Assembly: GCF_014805625.2 (NCBI RefSeq)
Contig: NW_023998414.1
Location: 1,806,802-1,870,801, forward strand
Direction: 5' to 3'
DNA: 64,000 bases
DNA from: Glossina fuscipes
Lineage: Eukaryota; Arthropoda; Insecta; Diptera; Glossinidae
How positions within the stretch are numbered: the first letter of the stretch is position 1; each line of letters begins with the position of its first letter. The position numbers were made by a program, and so were the translations under genes. A model generated the notes under the pieces. It did not search any database, was not told the origin of the DNA, and saw only the letters and a program-made list of their open reading frames with translations. Below are positions 35,851 to 49,440 of this stretch, piece after piece.

Positions 35851-36440
35851 CCCTATTTTATGCGAATCGATTCAGAATCATTTTCTGATTCGATCCAAGC
35901 ATGTCTGTCTACCCGACACTTGCCCACCTGTATTTCTGTGCTCAAGCTACAGACAGTTTTTAAGATATTTTGATGAGATCTGTTACACCGACCCAGACAC
36001 GAACTCCTTTAGACCACACCATACATAATACCTTTTCTGTCGGACCCAATTTTATCTGAGACAAAAAATTGCAATTTTGAAAATTTCTCGACAAAAATCG
36101 CTAAGTAATCATTGTTCGATATTCGAAATCGGTATAAAAAAATTTGCTTCGATTGGGGCAATTTTTTGAACACTCTCTCGCATAATTATCGGTACGAAAG
36201 CTGAATATTTACGCAGTAAAAGGTGTAATTTTCAATATTTCATAGTGAACACTACTTCATAATCGTAAATCGGAAAAGAATTTTTTTTTGTGACCCTCGC
36301 ATATAATAGTTCTCCGGAAATGTCATCCTTTATAAGCAAAAAGCCTAATTGTTAAAGCTTTATGATGGAAATTTTCTCATGATAGTAGCATGACATAAAA
36401 ATCAAGTGGACCTTATTTGTACCACATGGATCTATTTGCT
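35851..36440 (+). mobile_element. GTCY-core dispersed element, family 2, copy 3
   Basis: It carries CATGTCTGTCTACCC (short GTCY core, 35902-35916) and GTGCTCAAGCTACAGACAGT, then AAGATATTTTGATGAGAT. Next come TCGGACCCAATTTTATCTGA, TTTCTCGACAAAAATCGC, GAACACTCTCTCGCATAAT and TTTCAATATTTCATAGTG. These match copy 2 in order and spacing. Confidence 0.65.
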
Positions 36441-38960
36441 GCACCACACCCCATCTAAGATTTCTCCTGAGAGATTTCCCCATAGTAGCAATTTAACAAA
36501 AAACTTAACAACAAAGAATTTAGTTCACATAGGTTTATATATTAGATCCTAACATATAATAAGGATTATCATGAAAGTCAATCCCTTATAGAAAAGGAGA
36601 AGAATGTTTGGGAAGCAAAATAAGTTTGCTAAGTTAAATTTGGATCATTTCACATGATTTTTAGGCATCCTCCTATGTCCTATGCGGACTTAGAGATGAA
36701 GTATAGCTTTGCATGAAAATAATATGTAATTTTTGGCGAGCGAGTTATTCAAGTGGTGTGGCGCCCTTTAATGAGTCGGCTTTGCTCAACTATAATGTTT
36801 TCACTTTTTTTTCGCTATAATGTCATACGAAGAGCACTCAATGTCAGTCAAATTTTTACTGCAGTTTAAGAGTTAAAGCAATTAATTTTTTGAATGATAC
36901 GCCGGACTTTCTCTCTTCACATACATTGTTATTAAGTTGACTGCAATGCACACAGTTCTCTTTTCGGCAACTTGTAATGCAAATAGTCGTTCCTACTATC
37001 GATTTTGGATGAACGAAAAGATTTTTCTTGCTTTATAGTTTTTAGGCGATAAAAATCCATAATGAAGTGTAGCTTCCTCATCCAGCTTACCAATAGAAAA
37101 AGCCTTTGTAATAATTAGAAGTGTCCATCAAAGACCACGTAAAGGAAACATAAAGTCGACCCCGTTGAACTGAATATTCGTCTGTCTCATTCTCTTGCTA
37201 TAAGCATTAACATCACTCGCAGGAATTGAGATGGTCTTCCAGCGTATACCTTTACCTTTACTTTGGGTGGGCCGAGTTTCGTCTTGCTACAAACTCTCAC
37301 TATTATGGCTTTTCTCATATTGCTCTCATAGCTCGACTCTCAGTGCGGTAAACCGAACATTGCTGCAGTTATATTGAGTGCTCAGTCGGTAAAATTGCAA
37401 CACCTATCGATTAGACGCGCACTTACTATGATGCGGCCATTTCCCATCTCCTCCTATTTCGTCACTTCTTTTTGAACGTCACGCGTGTTACACGTTTTGA
37501 AGACGTTTCCCGGAGTGTTTGGGAAAGAGTTTTATTATTTTTTATTGGTAACGTTTCCTACTAATAGTTTGATTTGGTTGGAATAAACCACAAGCCATCC
37601 ATGAACCAGTTTATTCCCACCATACGGAGTCACCATTGATTTTTTGGAACTACGTCCAAGATTAATCATTCACTTAGTATGCTTCATGTTTATTCAGGCA
37701 TTCGTTGCTCGTCGCCTATAACTATTCAAAGCACTTTAACTATTCAAAGATCCCAAAAGTTATTTGTTCATTAGTTTAGCCATTGACAGCTGTACGTCGT
37801 TATATCTCATAATAAAATATACGATATAATGTAAGTAAAAGATTGAAGATACGTTAACTTACGCCCTAAAAAACTGAAACCTAGGTCTATAGCGGAAAAA
37901 TGAAGATAAAGAAAAAGAAGGAAACCAATAGCGACACTAATGTTGTAGAATAACGATATGGCGCCCGGTACATAACTTACACTATTTCATAAACACAATA
38001 AAGATAAAAATAAAAACAAATCGGCTACGCCCATTCAACATTATAGAGTATCGAAGTTTTATTTTCACGAATCCGAGACTAGAAGATACGACAATAGACG
38101 ATAATAATTGTCTTACTTGCTTTACATATTGTACCAGGCAAAGGTAGATCGTTCTAACAACGGAGGTGATCTGATGTCTTGAAAATATTGTAATTTCAGA
38201 GTTCAAAGGGATCCTAAGGGAAACTATGAAATCGTTCGCCCTGGCGACCGACCTACGAATTATAGATTTCCTAGGCCTATATTAAAAGGTTTTCATTACA
38301 TTTATAGAAAGTACAGCGCGGTCTAATTGCCATTTGCCATTTATTATAAAGTTTCTACTTTTCAGTTCAAGTCGCCGGTGTGCCTTAAATAATTCGTTCA
38401 AAGCCGAACATAATTTCTTTCTCGCTTTTATCGGCGCATTTAGATGTTCTTGTGAACGCGTCAGCTTTATATTATGCTTGCACATAAATCTTAATGTTAT
38501 CGCAGAACAACGCCCTCAATTCAACCCCATGTCTTTTACTTTAAGCAAGAGTTCAGAACCTTGTCTTGCTGTGACATGTAAACATTTTGGGAAGTTTTTT
38601 TATTTTATATTTATTTGCTTGTCAACACATTTTGGACAATTACATGTTGTCTTACTTGACTGTCAGACTAAAATTGTAAAAACCGAAATTTTGTGTTTTA
38701 TACGCTAACGATACCATGAGTAAAAGCTTTATTGAATTTGTTTTTATGCAACACAAGTTTCATAAAACATGTGTTTCCATTTCATTTGCAACATTCAACA
38801 TAACACATTAGTGAGTTCTTTAAACATTAAGTTAATGTATCTAATTTGCAAAAAGAAATTACTTTTAATTACATTAAAGTTCCCGATGCACTTCACTACA
38901 CTAGGACACTTGGGTCATAGGGGACTTTAAGCGAACAGATAGTAGTAGGACTTAAAACCG
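36441..38960. other. noncoding stretch; one long open frame, probably spurious
   Basis: An open frame of 124 codons on the plus strand (38334-38708) overlaps open frames on the minus strand over 37982-38485. None shows a motif, and the predicted proteins have no clear domain. The sequence near 37140-37560 is somewhat richer in GC but is closed in all frames I read. Confidence 0.4.
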
Positions 38961-39660
38961 AGTCACTTTCTATTAAATGAAACGATTCAAAATCAATTTC
39001 TGTACCGATTTACGAATGTCTGTCCGTCTGTCCGTATGTCTGTCGGCTATTGTCGGCCATGTACTTCTGTGTTCAAAACTCGAAATAACAATTGTTGAGA
39101 CATTTTAACGAGACCAAGAACAAATCTTATTGAAAATGAGAATCAATTGGATCACACGTCATATAACGCCTTATGCTGAGAAGGTTGTTACACAAAAAAA
39201 AAAAAAAAAAACTGCAATTTTCAACATTTCTCGACAAAAATCGCCGAATAGTAATATTTCGGCAAAGTAATTGATGTGAGAAATTTAGATCGAATCGGGT
39301 AATTTTGTGATCTCATTCCCATTAGCCGTTCCTACGACAACTGAGCCTTTATATGATGGAAGCATCTTGAATTTTCAATGTGCCTAAGCAAAGGTTTTTT
39401 TCATTACAATACTAAAGCTTAACTGTATCATATTTCGACTACGTAGAGTAGATAGTTTTGAGCTCCGATCCATATACATGTTCTCAGAAAGTTGACAGAT
39501 CTTTGACAAGAGATTTTATGAGCTCACCATTTAAGCCTGCTCTCATATAAAGGCTGCCTTAGGGAAAACACGGTATTCAGCATTTTATTAGGATAAACAA
39601 CGAATAATTGTGAATAGGTGAACTGATTTAAGGTATTTAATAGTCGGCCGAAACCGTCGA
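38961..39660 (+). mobile_element. GTCY-core dispersed element, family 2, copy 4
   Basis: A long GTCY run (39017-39045) is followed by TACTTCTGTGTTCAAAACTC, a TTGTTGAGACATTTTAACGAG block, CATATAACGCCTTATGCTGA, TTTCTCGACAAAAATCGCCG and CCGTTCCTACGACAACTGAG. The CTTATGCTGA/CTTACGTTGA block is shared with the 53.4 kb copy. Confidence 0.65.
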
Positions 39661-41653
39661 CAATGTTTTTGCTTGTTTTGATTAATATAAGAAGGCAAAG
39701 ACCCAACCATCACCGTTCCTGTACGTGGGGGCATCTACTGTGTGGATGGTCAAAAAGAAAAAAAACAAAAGTCAAATAAATACATAAATAAAAACTAAGT
39801 TTTTAAGATAACTCAACATTTGGCATCTTCTGACGTGTATGTACTCCTGTATTCGAAAGTACTTGTTATTGTGGACGGTTTGCGTTGAAAACAGAAGCAA
39901 TGTCAGTTATAGATAAAGTTCATATACCTCAAAGAGCACTTAATTATTTTAAATTAAAAAAAAAAAAATGTTCTACAATATTATTGCTACGTTCAAAAAA
40001 ATGCATTGTATCCGATTCACAAAACTGTAATCGACGTTTTGAAAAACTTTTTATCTGACAGAGCGGATTTTTGGAAAGAATCATAGTTGAAAGGCGTTTA
40101 AGCAAAAACTTTTCTTTCATTTCGAATTCGGAAAAATAATGCCCGTCCATCAGTCTTAGTAAATGTATTACAATTAACATGTAATCAGAAATTCTGATCA
40201 TTATGGGCTCGGTTTACTATATTCCTATCGATTCGTGGCGAATTAACGAAATATGGAAATTCATTCAGTTATACACAGCAATACACACAATAGCATACTG
40301 CCCATCGGCCTCCACACAATTACAATAAACACAAATATCATTTTGTTTATTGATCATTAAATTTCTGTTTTGCTTTTATATAATTACTGTTTGCCGTCTA
40401 TCAAAAATATTAACTAATTAACGATCCGATATCAACGACTAAAGAAATCGGTAAAGCCTACTGATTACCATTTCAACACAAGTGGGAGGATATCTAATGA
40501 TAAAGAAAATTTTTTTATATCGGATAAAACAAACCGTCCGATGGTAAATTGTCAAAATGACAACTCGTTCGGCCAACCATAAGAAGTAAGCCGCTCAAGC
40601 TCCTTCAAGTCATAATCCCTTACCAATCCATTTGACGCCTTAATCCTTAAATTCATTTAAAATTTTTACACTTTACCGCCCCTTGATTCTTTAATACCCA
40701 TAATAGCCATGGGACTTTTGCTGCTTTGCATCTTCACTTTTTAATCCTTAATTCCGACATTCGTAATACGCCTAAACCCATCACTCATCACTTGTACATA
40801 TTTCTTTCTGACAAAGTCAAAGGCTATCTGCCGTTTTTGCAAACAAAACTAAAGATCGAAAAGAAAATCAAACGCAACTGAAGCATCAAATAACGTTTAC
40901 GATGTGAAATTTGGCACAAATATCTGTCATAGTGCAATTTTTATTTTGAGACAAAATATTTCTGATATTCGATAGAACCGCGCATTTTAAATTAAATATT
41001 GGCCTTGCCTTATCGACACGGTATTATATAAAGGGAATTTTGTGTATCCGTCATCTTGAATAAGTGTATAAAACATAGAAAGACATTTCGCATTTAGTTG
41101 GGCTCTTGGCTTTTTAACAACACCATTGATTGATTTGAAGATGACTATCGTGAATATTTTTGTAAGGCAATATACACGAATCTCTGGGAATGTCTTCTTA
41201 ACCGAAGTCATTCTAAGTGGTTCAAAGTCATTTTCAAACTGAGCTTATCTTTTTTCAATGTTTTTTTTGCACCGCCAGAGTTTCAGCGTTTAACGAAACA
41301 CAGGCAGAATTTTTTTTATATAAACTTTATAACAGTGAGCGAGTGTTATGAGCGATTTTAATTATTTTAATTCCCGATACTTTTTGATTGTTTTATATAT
41401 TTCTTGATTATATTATCTAATTAAAGTTTAGATGTTATTGCAAACATATTATTCAACAAATTTATAAACGCCATCTCTGTATGAATTGATATCTATTGAA
41501 AATCTATTGTGTTTGTTTGATTTCAAGTTGTGTTAATTAATTTATGCAATTGCAAAAATTCCCACAATACCGGTTTAGGAAATCAGTAATCAGCGTCATA
41601 TGCACTTGTATACCTGAAAATATAAAATACAAAAAAAAAAAAAAGAAACATAC

Positions 41654-41750
41654 TCACACACACACACACACACACTAAGCTAAGCTAAGCTAAGCTAAGC
41701 TAAAGTAAGCCAAGCTACACTAAGCTGAGCTGAACTGAGCTGAGTTAGGC
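41654..41750. repeat. (CA)n followed by decaying (CTAAG)n array
   Basis: A CA run passes into perfect CTAAG units (41675-41702), then into diverged CTGAG/CTACA units up to about 41750, showing a pentamer satellite-like array with a homogeneous core and a degenerate edge. Confidence 0.85.
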
Positions 41751-43030
41751 ACTGGCGCCTTTAAACAATTTTACAAATTCTAATTTTGATTCATTGCAAT
41801 TCATTTCTTGGAACAACGACACTCGAGAAAACAAACAAAACAATGATTCACCCGAAATACAATATTTAGTAAGAAATTTGCAAACAATAACGACCAAAGC
41901 GAATTACAAGCCACTTATACCGAATTCTGGACACTCATCGTCGCTTAACCTCAACGAATTGTGTCTCTTTAATTCATATGACAGCACATCCAAGTGCCTG
42001 AGTGTAAACTGACAAGGAAGTTAAGTAAAAGTGTTTTTTTTTTTTATTTTTTTTTTTTTTTTTTTTTTTTTTGCATTTAAATACAGATATCATCAATTTA
42101 TTAATTAATGATCTCTAATGATAGGAATAAGGAAACTTCACTTGACTTCTATCTACAGAATTCTCACCTTTCTCTTTCCGTCCATTCTTTTCGAATATAG
42201 ATTGGCCCGAGGAGGGGATGATTGATTGCCCATTCTACTAGAACTATATTTTGTCATTCATTATCGGCGGCGTTACAATACATACTTATGACGAATAGGA
42301 GGCAATTTACCTAAACGTATAAATTACATAGAAAAAGTTTTCTTTTTAATTAGAATTCTATTCTAATTTATTATTATTATTATTATCATTATTCTTGGGC
42401 TACTGCCTACACTTATTCAAATGCTTTCTAATGGGGTTTTTTTTTTCATTGTCAATACTTAAGTTCCGAGAATAATCGCTAGAATGCGCGATATTAATGT
42501 GAAATGAAACTAAGAACGGATATCTTCATTAAAATATATTCTTGATAACACACACAGACACACCCATATATCTATATATACACACACACGCATTTCTACA
42601 ATAATAAAATATTTCATTCATCTGCTTGCGAAAAAAAAACACATTTTTTTTTTTTTTTTTTTTTTTGCTGTTATCTACCATGTCTCTGATGATGCATATA
42701 AATGTATCGCTAAATTTTCGGGTAAATGCATAACGCACTTTAGACACCGTGCTGTCTTTGGATCTAAATCGTTATAATTCTTTTGTGTGCCTTTCAACTA
42801 AAGCTGAAATCTCCAATTGAAGCTTCCTCTAGCCGCGGGGATTTGGAATTACGGAAACCAGTAAGAACTTTTCTATTTCTATTTTCAATCCGCAGATCGA
42901 CTAAGACACAAGAAGAAGAAGAAAAGCTTATCTCATCCGATGAGATGAGTCTTTCACTTTGAAAAATTTCCCTGTTTCGTACAACGACAAACGACCAATA
43001 AGTGCACATTTTTTGTAATCTTGTAACATC

Positions 43031-43033
<3 letters not shown>

Positions 43034-43071
<38 letters not shown>

Positions 43072-43093
43072 ATGTACATATATATATATATAT
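43034..43093. repeat. (TA)n array with duplicated TATCGGTATGTA
   Basis: Two TA runs are each followed by TATCGGTATGTA, indicating a tandem duplication of a TA run plus its flank. Confidence 0.85.
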
Positions 43094-43365
43094 CGGTATG
43101 TAATTACCGTATAGCAAATGTTTCTTAAAAAAAAAAAAATAAATAAAAAATAAAAGCAAAAACAAAATTATTCTGAAATATTTCAGTTTGCTAACGAACT
43201 TAAGTAATTGTAAAATTTCTGCTAAGCAAAAAAGTATTTTTCAGCACAGCTTTCAGCGAAAACTTAAGCAAACAGATACAAGTTAAGCGGATACAAAGTC
43301 CACCAGTATGCATATGTAATGCATGCAAATATAAATAATTATTCATCTCCGGGTATTTTCTCTTT

Positions 43366-43415
43366 TTCTTCTTCTTCTTCTTCTTCTTCTTCGTCGTCTT
43401 CGTCTTCTTCTTCTC
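43366..43415. repeat. (TTC)n with TCG interruptions
   Basis: A TTC triplet array with a few TCG or GTC units inside. Confidence 0.9.
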
Positions 43416-43676
43416 GTTTGTTTTTTATTTTTTTTCTTGATTCATTGAAACTCATACGAACCTGTTGAAGATATCTGTACTTAATCTTGATAATATGAAA
43501 AATCTCTTTTATAATAATAAACTACGTCATCAATTTGTAATAATTTTTTTAAAAATATATAACAAAAATGAAAATGATAAAATTGTATTCACTTTAAGGT
43601 GGATTTTTGGTACCCGCTACGCTATAATAAATAAATAAAATTGATAGCGTTCTTTAGTAATTGCATAAATAATAAT

Positions 43677-43705
43677 AATGAATGAATGAATGAATGAATG
43701 AATGA
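43677..43705. repeat. (GAAT)n microsatellite
   Basis: About seven GAAT units. Confidence 0.9.
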
Positions 43706-45884
43706 CTGAATTCATTTTAAATAACTTGGATGTAAATCGGAAAAATCAGCTCGATATTCGGATCACAAATATGAATGCGGGGAACTGCTACGAACAATTA
43801 TTCGTTAAAAAGGACAAGTGAAGTTTCATACTAAAATATAATGAAATAGTGAAATACGCAAACAGCTATAATACGCAATGAATAAGTTTTTGGGTTTATC
43901 TTCCATATATGCAAAAATATTTGGCAAAAAAAATTTAAAAATTTAATATTTGCATAAATATTTGTGCAAACATTGTAACGATGCCCGTTTCTCTATTAAA
44001 GTGAACGTAGTCAGCAAGACTCAAATTTGTGCGAAAAGTGCTAAAGAAGAAGAAGAAATCGTTAACAAAGTACAGGTTATGTATTATCGAAAATCACGAC
44101 TTAGCGTTAAGGTCGTTTTTAGCGTTAGCGCAGCCTTAGACTTTCCGCATGGATGAAACCCATGTCTTGGATGCAAGACCAGCATCGTAACCATTTTATA
44201 AGAAATAAATTGAATTCGGTCGTCGGTTGATAGATAGGGATGACAGTTGCTCTGATCGCCTTATCAATAAATCGGTGAAAGGATTGACTGCCACATTTTA
44301 GCTTCCAACCAAACGATAATGAAAAGTTCTTTGTTGCTGGGCCAGTGAAACAATAACAGGCGTGGCGTGACGCGCCAAATGACCAGATGAATGAATGAAT
44401 GAATCTTACAGGGAGAAAAAGGTCACCTTCGCGTCATCGGGGCAGTACATTGGAGTTTTGTGAATAAAAAGAAATTGAAATAGAAATCTCTGCAATATTT
44501 ACTATATCGTTACATGACGAGGGTAACAAAAAAATGAATTACGTTCGTCTTAAGTCGAATTTGTTGCTTATTCTTGCTTTTATTTGATTTACTTTCTTTT
44601 TTTTTTTTATTCAAATCGATTCACAAAATTTATGGAACAACTATAAAGTATTGCAAGCATTACCTCAAAAAACCCTATGGAGTAAAGGTTACTATAATCC
44701 AAGGCTTAGCCATCATCATTTAATTTGCTCAAATCATACTCGGAACGGAAAAAGTTTTTACCCAAAGGGACAGATCTATTGCTAACAGAATTTTCAAATT
44801 GTGATCAAGACCTGATAGGTTCAATTATCTTCTCTGTGTTGGAATTACTTGCTTTATGAAATCCACTTAGCGTTTTCATTGCTTTCGAAATTTGAGGTAT
44901 AGATAAGTTTCCATGGATTCAAGACTGTCGTTCAGTGCATATTAAAGTGCGAAATGCATTCCATTTTATTTTCTTTTTAAGCCGGAGAAAAAAAAATGCT
45001 CCTAAGGCAATGGTGTTGAATAATTTCGCTTCGAATGAAAATGCAACGAAATTATGAAAGAATCTCATAGCGATTTTAATCTTGAAGACGATGAGCGCAA
45101 TCAAAACAACCCAGTAAGCGACCTTCAAGCTGAACGGGAAACTTCTCCTGGCAGTGAGATTATTTTTCCGATTTGTGTCTTTATGACTAGCACTAACTAT
45201 ATTTAGATCGATGCAATTATCGTTAGCAAATCGAGCACATCAGTCGCTGATGTTGAAGATGTATGAAAATAGGACGATGACTGTTTCATCTCGAAACCGT
45301 GAAATTTCCATTGCGCGGACATCCGAACTTTTTTAACAAAATTTGAATTTGATAGAAAGTGCAGAGAATTTTTTTTTTTTTTTTTTTTGCACACCTAATA
45401 TTATATATCTAATAAACATTTTTGTTGACATTTTCAATTGAAGCTCACAAAAAAAGGTGAAAGGAGAAAATTGATTATCTCATTAAATATTTTAAATAAA
45501 ATTATGGAATTGCACGGATCAATTAAAGTGAACCGTTTGCGTAATGCGCTCTATTCAAGTTATACAAACGTGTTTCCATCCCTTAGAAAGGTGTGACTTA
45601 ATATAATGCACTTCTTGTTATAGCTGAAAGAAGAAAACAAAGAATGAAAACATCTAACTGTAAATGTAAACAACAACAAATTGATATTTATTGTAATATA
45701 AGTGACTTTATTCAGAAAAATATTTAACCTTTTTAAAGTGCATGCACTAAGTGCTGCGACAACTTTTCATTGCATATATTTACACAACAACAATAACAAC
45801 AACAACAAAAAGTATAAAGAGTAGAAAAAATATTCATTTAAGTCGAATACCGGATACCATCTGTCTATGGAAACAGAAAAAAAT

Positions 45885-45893
45885 AACACACAT

Positions 45894-45960
<67 letters not shown>
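45885..45960. repeat. (CA)n(TA)n compound microsatellite
   Basis: A CA run (to about 45915) continues into about 22 TA units. Confidence 0.95.
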
Positions 45961-45964
<4 letters not shown>

Positions 45965-48900
45965 ATTTTTATAATAATATGAAAATATCATAAATTCCAT
46001 ATCGTAAATGTGCATAAGTAACATTGATTTCAAGTTCAAGTTAACCGCATTCTTTATTAATTGTACACGTTACAACATTGTTAATGCAACATTTCAACCT
46101 TAAACCATTGCTATGCTTATTAATAAGAAAGCATTCTATCCTGCTCTTCTTAATTTTGTGGCTTCGCTTAGTAATTTCTGCTTAAATATAAGTAAAAATT
46201 CCTAATACATAAATGTATTCGTAATAAAAACGCACTCATCGACCAGTGTGATGTCAATTTGTGAAAGCTTTTCTACGAAAAAAATCTCTCTATTTTTCTA
46301 TGCTTACGTACGTATGTACTTTACAACACAATGTATTTATTTTTCCTTAAAACTCATTATAATTGGAATTTTATAGTTTTGCAAAGAATTTGCATTTCTC
46401 ACCCCATACTTATAAAGTCATTTTATATGCAAGCCGATAATTATATAATAAAACAAATTGTAATGAACATTATTAATTGACATAATCGAAATAATTGAAA
46501 ACAGAAAAAAAAGAAAAAAAAAAAAAGAAAAGCTTCATTTCACTTTAAGTCGAATTTCAATTACCCAACATTTACACCAGAGACGAAGTATATATAAATC
46601 TCATAGATAGAATTTTCTTTTTTTTTGTCTTTTCGGCGACAATTGCGAACATGGGATACAAATGTTTTTCCGTAATTTCAAAACTCAAAAATATGTTATC
46701 AAAAAAATGTGTATCAAATAATGTAGAGGTTGACAGCTCAGTTTCCCTGCCTGCCTCTATTTTGGGATATTGCAGAGTATTATTAAGTGCAAAGAAGCAA
46801 GAGTCGTTGCGTACTTATGTCGCTGTTCGCTGTCGATTCAAATCTCAGCGCATACTTGAGCATACTTGAGTGTAGATATATTTAGTGAATGCTCAGTAGT
46901 CAATGAAGGCATAAAACTTACCGATTCCACTAGCTTGCGACAACTCGCTATCTTTTCCTATCTATCCCTGTCTTCGTTTCTATTTAGCATCGCATTACAC
47001 ACTCGTACAGGGACCATCCCTTGAGCGATGGTTATATTGAAAAAAAAAGCTCTACAATTAAGTATCAATGACTATTAGTAATCGCTTGTTTCGGACAATA
47101 ACGTCATACAAAGTCTCCAATAGATTTATCCAGGATTTCAGCAAAAAAAAAAAAAAAAAAACCGAAGCTAAAGCTTTATAGTTGAATAAGTTTGGCTATT
47201 AAATAATTTCGACTAATTCGTTTAATGGAATTATTGAACTACTTTCGCCCTAAAAGACGAAAAATTATTCGCTCTTGCCATACGAAAAGCTTACTTTTTT
47301 TGTGAACATCATTATGTGGGAGCGAGGGACAAATGCGAACGAAAATGGACCAATGATTAAAAAAATTAATTTGTTTTTTTTGTTTTTTGTTTTTGCCTTA
47401 AAACATATTATTCTTCTTCTACTTTTTATTTTGTCGCCAACATCATAGATAAACTAGGTTATCATGAGAGGAGATTTCGGAAATTGGGCCAATGTGATCC
47501 CTAGTGAATATATATGTCAAAAGCACTATTTTGAACCAATTTCCTCAATACAATGTTCAAAGTTACAATTCGTTGTTATATGAACGCCTTTTCATTGGTA
47601 CGAATGTTGACGAGGATCAGGGCTTTCAAAGAATGATCCGTTTTCGTTCAAAGTGAAACATAATGAAATGAAAAAAAAATGTCTTCTTCTGATGATTATC
47701 ATATGAGGAGTAATCGTGGAAAAAAAATTCAATTCAACACATTTTCATCCTTGATTATGGCTTAGTCGTTCTACGTGCTACAGCGCGTCAGGCTAATTTC
47801 CCCATATGGCGATCAGCGATCGTATAAGAAACAAACCAACAATCTACTGAATTTTGTAATTAAAATAATTTGCCATTTGCCGTTCACAACAGGTAGACTG
47901 GAACTAGTCCAATTAGCAATTTAATGGGAAGCAGTTTTTTTCTTGAAGCAAAAAAAAATCAAAGTCACTAGAAAGATGGAATGGATTTATTTGTGTGTCA
48001 TGTTTAAGAAACTACATCTAACAACATTTTATATATTCTTTTACCGAAGCGAGTCAATCGGTGGCCTAAAAATAAAAGCAATAGTTTTAAGTCAGCAGCG
48101 GAGAATTAAAAACTGCTAGTAAATTGTATACAGACGCGCCGACTATAAACAAGAAAATCAAGTAACCTCGAAAAACAACGACAAGCGACACAATCTTGTC
48201 GATAGCTTAAAAATGTTACCAAAATATTTTTCAGAACCATCTACTAATTATCCGAATAGGCGTCGTGCACACTTCCACCCAACGGTTAACGGTTGGATAG
48301 GTGAGTTTTCATGTTTACCCTATTGTAGGTTTAGAATCATGTTTTGCAGTTAAAAAGAATTCCTTTACAATTTCCTTCCTACCGTATCGCGAAACTCTTC
48401 CATTAAATTGAAATGAAAAGTGTTTTCTACTCGCCGTCACACATACAAACGGTTTCAATTGTGAGCATTTCAAAGTCTTGTCCTATCAATAAAAGAGACC
48501 AATAGTTTTTGAAATATTACATATATTTTCCATAAACTACATACTCATACTACATCTTGACATATTCAGCAGTTATACTATTATATAAAAAAATAACTAA
48601 GAAAAATATTTCTTTCGTTATTCATATTCTTTTTTAATAGGTTTTAAACGCTTAACCGAAGGCAACTAAACTGAAATAAATTTTAATGAATTTTATCGAA
48701 AATATATATCGCAACGTGTTATATAACGTAAGCGTGCGAATACAATGACGTACCTATAGCATTACATATATGGCAGCACTGCTCATGCACAAACATGCTG
48801 CCAACAATCAAAAGATAACACAAACGTAGTCTTACTTAAAGTAATATACCAGAAGAAGGTAACATTCTTGACCATTGTTCCATAAAATGATTGATATCAA

Positions 48901-49139
48901 ATACCTGAAGAGCGTATAAAGTAAATGAAGAGAAATATTATTGCATAAATATAAGAACAGAAGTAGATAAATGACTTTATCAGCGCATCGACTTAACAAT
49001 AACAACAATTAAAACATTACAATCGAGTAGAGCCGAACATTATATACCCTAAACAATTTCACCCAATAAGTTACTTTAATTACTAGATGCTTGCATGTAT
49101 TTTGAATATATTTCCGGACATCTACTGGAAAAGTTTTAT

Positions 49140-49440
49140 TCAGTTTTGATCTGAACCCACTATACGCACAACAAAACCTTATGACCATAAATATTTCGGT
49201 TCGGAGTCGACGTGAATGATTCTCCTGCACTAACCCATAACTTTCCAATCCAATCAAAATACGCTACAGAAAACACTTCTCTGGCATTTTCAGTCAGCTT
49301 GTATGGTAGCCATTTTCCGCCGTTTTGGATCTATCCAATCGCATGCAAACGTCTAGAAACACTTGATTTATCGACTAAGCTAAGCTGTTTGACAGTTCTT
49401 TGAAAGTTCAGAGTTGGATTGTCATCTAATAAATCTTGCA
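49140..49440 (-). mobile_element. decayed mariner-family transposase, central part (minus strand)
   Basis: Read on the minus strand from 49440 downward in one frame, it shows LQDLLDDNPTL, KQLSLVDKSSVSRRLHAIG, KWLPYKL, then FDWIGKLWVSAGE, STPNRNIYGHKVLLCV, a stop, and WVQ. These match, in order, the mariner blocks with LLDED, AEQLNVSQSAISRRLHAMGK, KWVPHEL, SWVDPGQPS and STPKRNIHGKKVLLCVWWDQ. The first stop replaces the Lys of the GKIQ motif, and the second replaces the first Trp of CVWWDQ (TGG to TAG). The piece between KWLPYKL and FDWIGK has a deletion that removes the second catalytic Asp region. No inverted repeats were found, so it is a truncated, dead copy. Confidence 0.8.

Larger units (their letters stand above)
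39661..49139. other. long noncoding stretch
   Basis: No gene was recognised in about 9.5 kb. It contains the CA/CTAAG compound repeat (41654-41750), a T-rich tract (42027-42072), another T run (42645-42666), TA arrays at 43034-43093 and 45916-45960 with (CA)n before the latter, a TTC repeat (43366-43415), a GAAT repeat (43677-43705), and A or T runs near 45370-45388 and 47142-47160. Short frames at 43950-44156 and 46651-46869 carry no motif I trust. Confidence 0.5.

Noticed and set aside
38334..38708. 124-codon plus-strand open frame, among the longest in the window
   Set aside because: No recognisable motif, overlaps open frames on the minus strand, and has no flanking splice or polyadenylation signals that convince.
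44150..44300. MDETHVLD-like frame suggesting a transposase
   Set aside because: Only the MDET word resembles DDE transposases; flanking residues do not match any family I know.
46651..46869. 72-codon open frame starting MGYKCFSVI
   Set aside because: No domain, no neighbouring splice or polyadenylation evidence; length is within chance expectation.
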